A stretch of DNA of 22,327 bases from a virus. This document shows, one piece after another, positions 4,708 through 13,800 of the stretch. Made by a program: the position numbers and the translations under genes. The notes below the pieces were generated by a model, which was given only the letters and a program-made list of their open reading frames with translations, was not told the origin of the DNA and did no database searches. Location of the stretch: positions 1 through 22,327 of IMG/VR virus record IMGVR_UViG_3300026518_000063; one strand, given 5' to 3'. Position 1 is the first letter of the stretch. Each line of letters starts with the position of its first letter.

Positions 4708-6154
4708 GCAAATACATAGTGTTCTGTTCGAGAATATTGATTTATTCGCTCGAACAGTTATGCCGGATTATTTTAGTACAAAATTCGCACCATTTCATAA
4801 AGAAATTTTTGATGTTTGGGATTCTGATGAAGAATATGTATTGTTGGTCATGCCACGTGGTTGGGGTAAGACAACTCTCGTGCAGATGCTAATGGCTAGG
4901 GAAGGTTTATATGGTCGTAGTAATTTTAGCTTACTTATATCAGATACGGCTGATCAAGCAGAAGAGAAGTTAGAAGCATTAAAAAGTGAGTTCGAGAATA
5001 ACGATAGGATATTGCAATTATTTGGAGAACAGTATAAAAAGAAGAAATGGCTGAAAGGTAATTTTACAATCCAGAATGGTTGTACATATAAAAGTAAGGG
5101 TGCTGGCCAGAGTATGCGTGGTATTAAAGAAGGTTTCAGAAGGCCAGATCTAATAGTCGTAGATGATCTAGAAAACGAAGAAAGCGTTGGTACACCACAG
5201 CAAAGAGAAAAACTTCATAAATGGTTCTATGCAGTCTTGTTACCAACTGCAATTAGAACTGGCAAACGGGTCAGGCTTGTTGGTACCATTATTGAGGCAG
5301 CCAGCTTCATTACGACTATTATGGAACAAACAAAGGAAGAGGTTCGCCAAGGGCTTAAACCAACATGGCATATTATTGTATTTGGCGAACTCGATGATGA
5401 TGGTAAAAGTCGTTGGCCAGAGTTCAAATCAACAAAGCAGATACTTACCGAAAAGCAAGAATATGCAAGTGCAAATAGGTTGGATGTTTGGTATCGTGAG
5501 AAGCAATCAACAATCGTTAGTGATAATGGCCGTTTGCCACCTAAGTTAATTAAGCGTGTACAGTATGAGAATGAGAATGATCTTTATAATGCAATGAATT
5601 CTTGTATTGCAGTCATTGTTAGCCATGACCCAGCTATTAGTGATAATCCTAAGGCTGATCGTGCAGCTATTGTTGTAGTAGGCTTTACTGGTGATTCAGT
5701 AATAGTTTTTGCTGGACATCGTCAAGTAGGTATGCCTCCTGATGATCAGGTTATAAAGGCATTAGACTACGCTAATAGATTCAGAGCAAATGCTATTGTT
5801 TATGAAAAGGTAGCATTTCAGCAAGCCTTGAAATTTTCTTATGCCAGACTAAAAGGTCGGTTTGCTTACACACCGATTGTTGAAGGCTACTCGGTTCCTA
5901 GGGGTAAATCCAAACAGCTTAGGATTGAACACGCCATTAGGTCTATATTACTATCAGGTGATTTTTACTGTATTTCGGAAGTTTATGATATAGTTTACGA
6001 AGAGATGGCTGCGTTTCCGAATGGCAAGAGAGATTTCATAGACAGTATAGCACAGGCAATACATTATCAGGTGGAAAATGACCTGTATGCACCACAAGAT
6101 ATCGCTGGAGTTAATACATACCAGCCAGTAGGAGAAGGCTCATGGGCAGTGTGA
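4682..6154 (+). CDS. terL: Terminase large subunit (packaging ATPase and nuclease)
   Basis: This is the motor that pumps DNA into the prohead and cuts it. Counting from the GTG at 4682 (490 residues), the ATPase shows Walker A PRGWGKTT at 58-65, Walker B DLIVVDDLENEE at 156-167 and the coupling motif LVGTII at 199-204. The nuclease half shows Asp316 in SHDPAISD, Glu375 in YEKVAF and Asp451/Asp454 in KRDFIDSIAQA, matching the acidic residues of the RNaseH-like fold. The frame is open from a GTG at 4646, but that start overlaps the small subunit by 62 bp and neither start has a clear ribosome site, so the first 12 residues are uncertain. It is followed by the portal with a 13-bp overlap. Confidence 0.93.
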   Translation: MNGTQLSTKQIHSVLFENIDLFARTVMPDYFSTKFAPFHKEIFDVWDSDEEYVLLVMPRGWGKTTLVQMLMAREGLYGRSNFSLLISDTADQAEEKLEALKSEFENNDRILQLFGEQYKKKKWLKGNFTIQNGCTYKSKGAGQSMRGIKEGFRRPDLIVVDDLENEESVGTPQQREKLHKWFYAVLLPTAIRTGKRVRLVGTIIEAASFITTIMEQTKEEVRQGLKPTWHIIVFGELDDDGKSRWPEFKSTKQILTEKQEYASANRLDVWYREKQSTIVSDNGRLPPKLIKRVQYENENDLYNAMNSCIAVIVSHDPAISDNPKADRAAIVVVGFTGDSVIVFAGHRQVGMPPDDQVIKALDYANRFRANAIVYEKVAFQQALKFSYARLKGRFAYTPIVEGYSVPRGKSKQLRIEHAIRSILLSGDFYCISEVYDIVYEEMAAFPNGKRDFIDSIAQAIHYQVENDLYAPQDIAGVNTYQPVGEGSWAV

Positions 6155-8004
6155 ACAATAAAGAATTGGTGAACGATGCAGATATTGTTAAATTATTTCA
6201 ATCAGTAGACTTTGATCGTTCAATAGTACAATATGCAGTTAATCGTATGTTGGCTAGTGAACTTAGTATGAGTAATAATATTTCCTCATGGACTGCTGCT
6301 GAACGTCAGTATAATGCAGAACTAATCCAGAAGCCAGAAGATATTGACAGGAAAAAGAATGCCAAAGACAGTCCTATTTATGTACCGCTTAGGATTCCAT
6401 ACACCTATGCCGCTGTGCAGACATATCTTACATATTTGCTTGCCTTATTCACAAAAAGACGTCCAATGTTTCAGCTTATGGGTGCGAATCCTACACACGA
6501 AGAAACAGCAAAGATGATGGAGAATGTACTTCACAATAATGCAATCAATCGTGGTTATGTTATACAGCTACACACATGGCTTAGGGATGCTTTAATCTAT
6601 AATAGAGGTATTATCTGGCGTGATTGGTATAAGCAAATTACTAAGAAAGTACGTATCACACAACAGCAACTTAATGGCCAACCTATCGGGGAACCAATAA
6701 AAGAACTTGTGGAACAGATAGACGATGAAGGTAACGATATCTTCACGAGTAGTCCATTCGATACCTATTTTGATCCAGGCGTTACGATGCAGAAGTTTCA
6801 AGAAGGTGAATTTGTTGCTCGTGTTTATTACCAGACGTGGACTAAGGTGTTGGAATCAGTACAAAAAGGTATTTATTGGAACGTCCTTGATAGGATTCCA
6901 CTAACCAGTACTACTGCTTGGAAAAATCGTCTTAGGGGAGTACTTCCAGGAACAGAGCAAAATACTTCACAAATTGGTAACCGGCATCCAACAGTAGAAA
7001 TTATAGATATGATTGTTAGACTTGTTCCTGTAGACTGGCAATTAGGTTCCAGCATATTCCCAGAGTTTTGGCGACTTCGCATTGCTAATGGTGCAACAGT
7101 TTTAAGGGCTGAAAAACTTAATATATTTGAATTCCCTTGTTATGTAATTGAGCCAGAGTTCGATGGCAGGACACTTCATACCAAAGGTTTGATTCAGATG
7201 ATGGAACCACTGCAAGAAGTCCTATCATGGCTTATCAATAGCCACATGGATTCTGTTCGACGCACTATAAATAATAAACTAATCATTGACCCCAGTATGG
7301 TCGAATGGGATGATGTAGTAAGTAACAGACCTTATATAAGAATGTCAAAACGTGGCTATGGCCGCCAACCATCACAAACAATGCATCAACTGCAAGTGCA
7401 TGACGTTACTCAAACACATTTAAGGGATATTGAAATAGTTACAGATTTACTTACAAAAATTAGTGCAGCTACTGAAAATTTCATGGGTGTTGTAAACCAA
7501 GGAGGTAGAAAGACTGCCACTGAGGTAAGGACTTCCAATACACTTGCTGGCAGCCGAATAGAAAAAGTTGCATTGGTAATAGGCCATCAAGGGTATATTC
7601 CACTCACACGTGGTCTTGTTAATGGCATACAGGATAATTTATCTATCGGCCTTTATTATAGAGATTTTGTACAAAGTGATGGAACGAATCAAATTCAGAT
7701 TACACCAGATCAAATTAAGGATGGGCACTTCAGCTATCCTCCTGTTGATCCAACAATCCCTGTTGATCGCCAAGCCATTGCACAGACTTGGGGACAACTT
7801 ATTGGAATAGTAGGCCAGAGTCCAGCATTGGCTCAAACATATGATGTTGGTAAAATGATTAATGAATGGGCAGAACTCGGTGGTATTAAGAATCTAGATA
7901 CTTTTAGAGTCCAAGCACAGGTGGGACAAACAACACAAGGAGATGCAAATGGACAATCAGGAAGTACCATTAAGCCAAACTTTGGCAGACAGACTACTCA
8001 GTGA
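6142..8004 (+). CDS. Portal protein
   Basis: This 620-residue protein forms the ring at the capsid vertex through which DNA passes. The call rests on its place directly after the large terminase, its size and typical features: a helical N-terminal part with TYAAVQTYLTYLLALF (probable wing or clip packing), an SPFDTYFDPGV segment as in podovirus-type portals, LHTKGLIQMMEPLQEVLSWL and a MDSVRRTINNKLIIDPS stem region, then a Gln-rich C-terminus. GGAGAAGGCTC precedes the ATG, which lies inside the end of the terminase gene. The sequence family resembles portals of short-tailed phages with the SU10-type capsid, an assignment made by eye. Confidence 0.88.
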   Translation: MGSVNNKELVNDADIVKLFQSVDFDRSIVQYAVNRMLASELSMSNNISSWTAAERQYNAELIQKPEDIDRKKNAKDSPIYVPLRIPYTYAAVQTYLTYLLALFTKRRPMFQLMGANPTHEETAKMMENVLHNNAINRGYVIQLHTWLRDALIYNRGIIWRDWYKQITKKVRITQQQLNGQPIGEPIKELVEQIDDEGNDIFTSSPFDTYFDPGVTMQKFQEGEFVARVYYQTWTKVLESVQKGIYWNVLDRIPLTSTTAWKNRLRGVLPGTEQNTSQIGNRHPTVEIIDMIVRLVPVDWQLGSSIFPEFWRLRIANGATVLRAEKLNIFEFPCYVIEPEFDGRTLHTKGLIQMMEPLQEVLSWLINSHMDSVRRTINNKLIIDPSMVEWDDVVSNRPYIRMSKRGYGRQPSQTMHQLQVHDVTQTHLRDIEIVTDLLTKISAATENFMGVVNQGGRKTATEVRTSNTLAGSRIEKVALVIGHQGYIPLTRGLVNGIQDNLSIGLYYRDFVQSDGTNQIQITPDQIKDGHFSYPPVDPTIPVDRQAIAQTWGQLIGIVGQSPALAQTYDVGKMINEWAELGGIKNLDTFRVQAQVGQTTQGDANGQSGSTIKPNFGRQTTQ

Positions 8005-8194
8005 TGAGCGTGCATATAGCCTTGTTGTGTCACTTTTTCAGGAATATATTAAGGAAGTACGTAATGAAATGTGTGCATTAAAATTACTTGACATTTCAGC
8101 CATTGCCGAATACAATCAGTTGCAAGGTGAGTTAAGGGCTTATGAATCAATTGTTGATTTAGCAAAACCAAAACAAGGAGATTATAATGCCTGA
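7949..8194 (+). CDS. Small helical protein between portal and scaffold
   Basis: This 81-residue, mainly helical protein starts MDNQEVPLSQTLADRLL. The second ATG is chosen because AAGGAG lies six bases before it; the first ATG is part of that spacer. The middle (LVVSLFQEYIKEVRNEM) and end (QLQGELRAYESIVDLAKP) are amphipathic and could form a helical hairpin. It overlaps the portal by 56 bp and the scaffold-like gene by 8 bp, so all three are probably translated as a block. Genes of this size and place in related phages are usually listed without function; a role in prohead assembly is only a guess. Confidence 0.75.
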   Translation: MDNQEVPLSQTLADRLLSDERAYSLVVSLFQEYIKEVRNEMCALKLLDISAIAEYNQLQGELRAYESIVDLAKPKQGDYNA

Positions 8195-8921
8195 TACAAA
8201 CCCACAGGACTTAGAGCCTGTACAAAACCAGCAGGTTGATCCTAAGCCTAATGATCAGCCAGCACAAGAACCAGTGCAAGAGCCAGTGCAGACACAACCT
8301 GTGCAGACTCCAGTAGATCCTGCAGTCGATGCTGCATCATTGATTGCAGAAAATACGGATTTGATTACACAAATCAATTCCATGATGCAGCAGCCAGTTA
8401 GCCCTCCAGTGCCTAGCACTCCACCACAGGCGAGTGGTGATGATGGTTACAAATTCGATGATTCTATCCTTGATAATGTCATCGATGATCCTAGGTCGTT
8501 TGCAAACCATATTGCAAAGACAATCGCTGATAGTATTAGTCAGCAGGCGCCAATGATTGTTCAGACCCAATTACAACAGCAAATGCAGGCAGAGCAGTAT
8601 GCTCAGCAGTTACACGATACGTTTTATAAAGCTAACCCTAATCTTGTTGGTCAGGAAGCCATTGTTGGCGCAGTTGCAAATCAGCTTCAGCAGCAATACC
8701 CAACTTTGACAGATCAGCAGCTTTTACAGCTGACTGCACAGACAATGAATAAACGTGCTAGTACAAATGTTACAGAACAACGTGTAGCTAATGAGACTGT
8801 AATCCCAATGCAGCAAGCCGGTATGGCAGGCAATGTTTCGCCTCAGCCGCAAATACCAGAAGCACAGTCTGATATGTTGGATATGCTCAAAGATGCAAAT
8901 GCTGGACAATCATTCTTTTAG
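8187..8921 (+). CDS. Probable scaffolding protein
   Basis: This 244-residue protein is rich in Pro, Gln, Val and acidic residues. The N-terminal 90 residues look disordered and contain short EPVQ/QPVQ/TPV repeats. The middle (about 90-115, DDSILDNVIDDPRSFANHIA) and the Gln-rich region after it (QTQLQQQMQAEQYAQQLHDT) are helical, and the C-terminus ends QSFF. Position between portal and major capsid, low complexity and helical C-terminal half are the usual signs of a scaffold, which shapes the prohead and then leaves or is degraded. AAGGAG precedes the ATG. A minor capsid or protease role is less likely, since no Ser-His protease motif is seen. Confidence 0.7.
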   Translation: MPDTNPQDLEPVQNQQVDPKPNDQPAQEPVQEPVQTQPVQTPVDPAVDAASLIAENTDLITQINSMMQQPVSPPVPSTPPQASGDDGYKFDDSILDNVIDDPRSFANHIAKTIADSISQQAPMIVQTQLQQQMQAEQYAQQLHDTFYKANPNLVGQEAIVGAVANQLQQQYPTLTDQQLLQLTAQTMNKRASTNVTEQRVANETVIPMQQAGMAGNVSPQPQIPEAQSDMLDMLKDANAGQSFF

Positions 8922-8931
8922 GAGGTAACAT

Positions 8932-10194
8932 ATGCCATATCAAGGCCCATTTGCCACTACTAATATCAGTGGCCAAACAACAGATGCAATTGCAGGACAA
9001 CGTCCTGAAAATTGGCGACAAACTTTCTTACGTTTGTATCCAACTACACAGAAAAATTCGCCTTTGGCAGCATTGACTGCTAAGATGAAATCGAAAGAAC
9101 TAACAGATGATCCAGTATTCCATTGGTTTGAGAAAGACATTCCGGTATTTTATGCATACATTAACCTGGCTGCCGGTTATACAGCAGCTGCTACGTCATT
9201 AGTAATTGATGATGGTGCTGGTGTAGGCATGGCAATGCGTGTGCGTGCAGGACATCAGATTCGTGTTGAACGTACTGGAGAAGTAATGTGGGTGACTTCC
9301 AATCCAGTAAACGCTACGACAATTACGGTTGTTCGTGGTATGGGTTCTACAGCAGCAGCTCCATTGCTTGACAATGACGTTTTGACTATTCTCGGTACTG
9401 TACACGGTGAAAATGCAGATGTTCCGCAGGCAGTCAATCATACTGGTTTGCCTTTCAGTAATGTCTGCCAGATTTTTCGTGAGCCATTTTCTTTGTCTGG
9501 TACAGCAAATGCTACTACATTGCGTACTGGTGATGCATACAAAGAAAAACGGTTGGATGCAATCGAACAGTACAATATGCAGCTTGAAATGGCTTTCTGG
9601 TTTAGTCAGCAGCAGCAGACTTCTGGTCAGATTGTTGGTGGTACTGGACTTCCAGAGCGTTCAACTGGCGGCCTGTTTGAATATATTATCACCAATGGTA
9701 TGGATGCAGCAGCTCCTGCAGCGGGTAGTAATTTGCCTGGAACAGCAGCACCTAATACTGTTAACATCGGCGAATTTGAGAATGCTCTTGAGCAGCTTTT
9801 CCGTTATGGCAGTAATGAAAAGTTAGCCTTCTGTGGTTCTGGTGCTTTGCTTACGATGCAGAAGATTCAGCGACTTTCTTCTGTTGTTGAAGTGATGCCG
9901 GGAAATGATAAGTTTGGTTTTGGCATGGCTAAATGGCTAACACCATTTGGTACACTTAACCTTATTAATCATCCGCTTTTCAGTGCACATCCTGTGCATC
10001 GTTATACACTGGCTGCTGTTGATCTTCCGAACTTGCGTTATCGCTATATGAAAGGTCGTGATACAGCATTGATGAAGAATCGTCAGGGTAATGGTGTTGA
10101 TGGTATCATTGATGAATTTATGGGCGAGTGTGGTTTGGAAGTGCAGCATGAGAAAACTCATGGTTACATTCTGAACATGCGTAACGCTGCATAA
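8932..10194 (+). CDS. Major capsid protein, SU10/DUF5309-like
   Basis: This 420-residue protein would form the capsid shell. The N-terminal part (GQRPENWRQTFLRLYPTTQK, then SPLAALTAKMKSKELTDDP, then FHWFEKD) has the pattern of the SU10-type capsid family: a Leu-rich helix, a short lysine loop, then a W-F/W-E motif. Residues about 85-165 form a beta-rich insertion (SLVIDDG, IRVERTGEVMWV, TTITVVRGMGST) that is typical of the family. The C-terminal half carries the helices and strands of an HK97-like A domain. A strong AGGAGG site precedes the ATG. A stable hairpin follows the stop, as expected after the most expressed gene. Confidence 0.88.
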   Translation: MPYQGPFATTNISGQTTDAIAGQRPENWRQTFLRLYPTTQKNSPLAALTAKMKSKELTDDPVFHWFEKDIPVFYAYINLAAGYTAAATSLVIDDGAGVGMAMRVRAGHQIRVERTGEVMWVTSNPVNATTITVVRGMGSTAAAPLLDNDVLTILGTVHGENADVPQAVNHTGLPFSNVCQIFREPFSLSGTANATTLRTGDAYKEKRLDAIEQYNMQLEMAFWFSQQQQTSGQIVGGTGLPERSTGGLFEYIITNGMDAAAPAAGSNLPGTAAPNTVNIGEFENALEQLFRYGSNEKLAFCGSGALLTMQKIQRLSSVVEVMPGNDKFGFGMAKWLTPFGTLNLINHPLFSAHPVHRYTLAAVDLPNLRYRYMKGRDTALMKNRQGNGVDGIIDEFMGECGLEVQHEKTHGYILNMRNAA

Positions 10195-10195
10195 T

Positions 10196-10230
10196 AGGAG
10201 ATAGCCCCACCTTCGGGTGGGGCATTTCTT
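10196..10230 (+). promoter_or_regulatory. UUCG hairpin between ribosome site and start codon of adaptor gene; probable partial terminator
   Basis: AGGAG (10196-10200) is followed by a perfect stem GCCCCACC (10204-10211) and GGTGGGGC (10216-10223) closed by TTCG, then ATTTCTT and the ATG at 10231. The straight distance from the ribosome site to the ATG is 30 nt, too far for normal initiation. If the 20-nt hairpin folds, the gap falls to 10 nt. No other ribosome site is near the start. The hairpin plus ATTTCTT also reads as a modest terminator that would reduce transcription after the capsid gene, so it could act at both levels. Confidence 0.7.
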
Positions 10231-10827
10231 ATGACCACATTAAGTATATTAACTTCTGATGTTGGCGAGTTTCTCGACAGAAGCGATTTGTCTGCAAAAA
10301 TTCCATTGTTTGCGAAATTAGGACAATTATTTCTCGAACGCAAATGGTTACCCAAGTTTTTATCTACTACTATTACTGTAACAATCTCAGGTAAGCAGTT
10401 TTTAATTCCATCCGATTCTCTTGGTGTAAGAAATGTTTGGCTTTATACTGGCAATAGTACAACTAAGCTTACACGAAAAGATGAATTATTTGTTAGACAA
10501 AATAGTTCGTCGAATAAATATTATTGGCGTGATCAATCTGTTTGTGAGTTAGTCTCTGCACCAGCGGCTGGTTCTACCATCAGGTTACAGTATATACAAA
10601 AAGCAACTTTATTAGTTAATGCCAGTGATAGTAATAAATGGACACTTGGTGCTTATGATCTCTTTTTCTGGGCAACTGTAATGCAAGCAGCATTATATCA
10701 AGACAATGTAGAAATGGCAACTACAGTGCAGAATATGATGACAAGCCTTGCTGATGATTTGGAACTCTTCTATGTAATGGAAGAACATAGCGATCAGGCA
10801 AGTACTGCTGGTGATTACGATGTCTAA
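10231..10827 (+). CDS. Head-tail adaptor protein, SU10-adaptor-like
   Basis: This 198-residue protein follows the capsid gene and probably forms the ring joining portal and tail nozzle. The N-terminus (MTTLSILTSDVGEFLDRSDL, then IPLFAKLGQLFLERK) is the common adaptor opening of short helices. A beta section follows (TTITVTISGKQFLIPSD, LGVRNVWLYTG, STIRLQYIQKATLL). The C-terminus is helical (DLFFWATVMQAALYQDN, then MMTSLADDLELFYVMEEH). The agreement of the N-terminus with adaptor proteins fixes the start at 10231 even though the only ribosome site lies behind a hairpin. Its end overlaps the tailspike gene. Confidence 0.8.
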   Translation: MTTLSILTSDVGEFLDRSDLSAKIPLFAKLGQLFLERKWLPKFLSTTITVTISGKQFLIPSDSLGVRNVWLYTGNSTTKLTRKDELFVRQNSSSNKYYWRDQSVCELVSAPAAGSTIRLQYIQKATLLVNASDSNKWTLGAYDLFFWATVMQAALYQDNVEMATTVQNMMTSLADDLELFYVMEEHSDQASTAGDYDV

Positions 10828-13800
10828 TGCCATAGCAATAGGAACTGTTACTGCTAGTGCAGCTGGTAGTATTACTGATGCAAATGCTGTTTATACCCTA
10901 AACAGCTTTATAGGATACGACCTCTATTTGCCAGATGTCAATAAACATTTTGTAATAACATCAAATGATGCTACAACCTTATTCTTTGCTGATACTTATA
11001 TTGCAGAAGTGGGTATTGATTTTAGAATAGTTTTGTCTAGCGATACGCAACAAACTATTTTAAATAGACAATCAGGTTGGAAACTTATTACCAGTAGTAC
11101 TAATATCAATACACGTGATGTTGCCCTCGTTGACACTACAAATGGTGTAATTACATTAACAATGACGTCAAGTCCAGCTTTTGGCGATTCATTTTTCATT
11201 TTCGACGGTTCTACGGCAGGTTCATGGGGAACTAATAATGTAATAATAAATCCTAATGGCAATACCATTCTTGGGTCTGCTACAAATTATATGTTAACAC
11301 ATTCAAATGGCTGGGCTGAGTTCATCTATGACGGCACTACTTGGCAAGTAAGGCAATCGCAAGTAATACCAACAGTTCCTGTTACTTCAGTAGCTGGTAA
11401 GACTGGCGCTGTTACATTGACAACCGCTGATGTAACTGGTGCAGAAAATACAGCAAATAAGGACGCACCCAATGGCTATGCGGGCTTGGACGCCAATGGT
11501 GAGTTAACTAAGCTTCCTGCTGGGGCAGCCGCAGCACCTGCGGGAGCAGTGTTACGGCAAGATGGTTCATGGGTGTTTATTACTTTTGTTAATGTTCTTG
11601 ATTATCTTACCACAACGGAGAAGGCCGACGTTCTCGCTAGGACTGCTCTTGTTGATGTGACTACTTCTGTGCAGAATGCTATAAATGCAGTGTCAGCCAC
11701 AGGTGGTACTTTGTATTTTCCTGCTGGAATATACAGGGTCTCCGGTGTCGCTACAGCAGGCGCAGCGCTTTCTGTTAATGCCCAGTATTCCGGTGAAACC
11801 TATGATGGTCAGAAGCCTTTAAGGGTTAATATAACCGGTGACGGTGCAGGCAGTTCAATAATAAAGAATGTTTCAACTGACCCAACTGTCTATGCGATTC
11901 GTCTATACGGTGATGCAACAGGTTCAACACAGTCACACTCATACGAAACCTTTGAACATATTGGCATTGATTGTTCTGCAACGGGTGCTCGTGGCTTGCT
12001 TATACACAGTAAAGCGTATTATCGTGTAAAAGACATTCATATAAACAACGCGAATATTGGGCTACATCTAGTTTCCACCTTGTCCAGTTCATTTTCTAAT
12101 ATGACAATTAACTGGGGCGGTACTGGCATTATGTTTGATCGCACCTACTCAGCCACGGGTAGCGCTGGTGCGGCAGTAGGCTTCTCGAATTGCAACAGCA
12201 ATACATTCTCGGATTGTATGATTGCGCAGAATTCTGCTTTTGCAATGAACATGGGGACATCGGCCAATAATGCCGTGGCTGAATTGGCAATCATTGGCTG
12301 TGATGTATCTGCTAATGGTACGATGGGTTCAGCCACTGGTGGCGTACGACTCGTAACATCAGAAATTGAAGGCGCGGTTGCAGCTAATATTCAGAATTGT
12401 TATTTTGAAATTAACAAAGGGGATTTTGATTTAGCCTTTATAAACATTGGCACGACGGTGAGCGACCTGCGCGCAGTAGTCCAAGGCTGTCTGTTTCTCC
12501 GCGATTCTGCTTCTTTATACACTACACGCAATTTGCAGGCCCAGGGGACGGATGCCAATAATACCATCGAGGTACTATGTATTGGTAACGCCTTCCAATC
12601 AATGGGTTCATATGCAGCTAATTCTGCACGGCCATTTACTACAGAGTTCGCATTCTCCACTATATGGGATTATCATAATTCTTTCGATAATGACGCTGGG
12701 CTTACAAATAGCACATATACGGCAACAAATAATACTGCTACTGCTGCAAGTAGGGATATTTATCTTATAGATTATATACCCACAGCTTACCATGCTGAGA
12801 TTGCAGCAAAGAATCTTGCTTCCGTGTATGATGCAACGACAGATTTTAATACCGCATATGCCGCAGCGGTTGCAGCAGGGGTTAATCTGATTCTGCCTGC
12901 CGGATTATTGCAGTTTTCCAGTACACTGACCATAACAGATGATGGTGTGAATATCATCGGTCAGGGGGGCGGTTGGCAGACAGATCAAACTACCGGCAAT
13001 GATATGCGTGAGCAGGCCGGGACGATTCTTAAACGTCTTGGTACATCGGCTACGTCGATAATTTCATTTGAAAGGGCGGCCACCTCGCTCAACAATATTG
13101 CATCATCAGGGTTGTTTGGTGTTCTTATTGATGGCGAGAATTATAATGCAGGAACACCTGTCGAAACTGCGACAGTGGGCTTACAGGTATTATCTGCATT
13201 TGGTTGTAAGTTTGAAGATGTCGCATTTCAGCATTGCACTACGCATGATATTTATATGGGTGTAATACCAACTGCCAGTGGTGACCCAAGAGATTCTCAA
13301 TTTAATCGTTTTTCACGGATTGTGTGTAGGGAACTTAATTCCTGTAATCCGATTTATTTACACGGCGATGCATTAGCAAACAGTAGCTTTAATACTTTTG
13401 ACACGGTTGAAATCGTCCATCGTAATGGAACGGCATTTAAGTTTGGTTCTTCAGACACTAACTTAGTGAATCAATTATTGCTGTTCCGTAATGCCGGCAC
13501 AGCCGTTGGCATTGAGTTTATGGGCGGCACCACAACCGACTATGCAAGGGACAATAACGTCGCTTGGGCAGACCCAGGGGCCGGCGGCGTAGTTGCTCGT
13601 GCGGGTACGGTCTCCTCGACTAATAATACAATACTGTATAGCCCCGGCAATGGGGCACCTATTCCAACAGTAGAAACTGGCGCCACCCTGATGTACCAAT
13701 CTGATTCAGGTGTGTTCGGTGGCAACAGGATATTTAATGATACGGTAAATATCGCAGTCATACAGGAAGCAGGTGTCCCGTTAACAACTAAGTACTCTCT

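Noticed and set aside
8260-8320. Short direct repeats in the scaffold-like gene as a CRISPR-like or mobile repeat
   Set aside because: They are in-frame EPVQ/QPVQ codon repeats of a low-complexity protein segment, without spacers.
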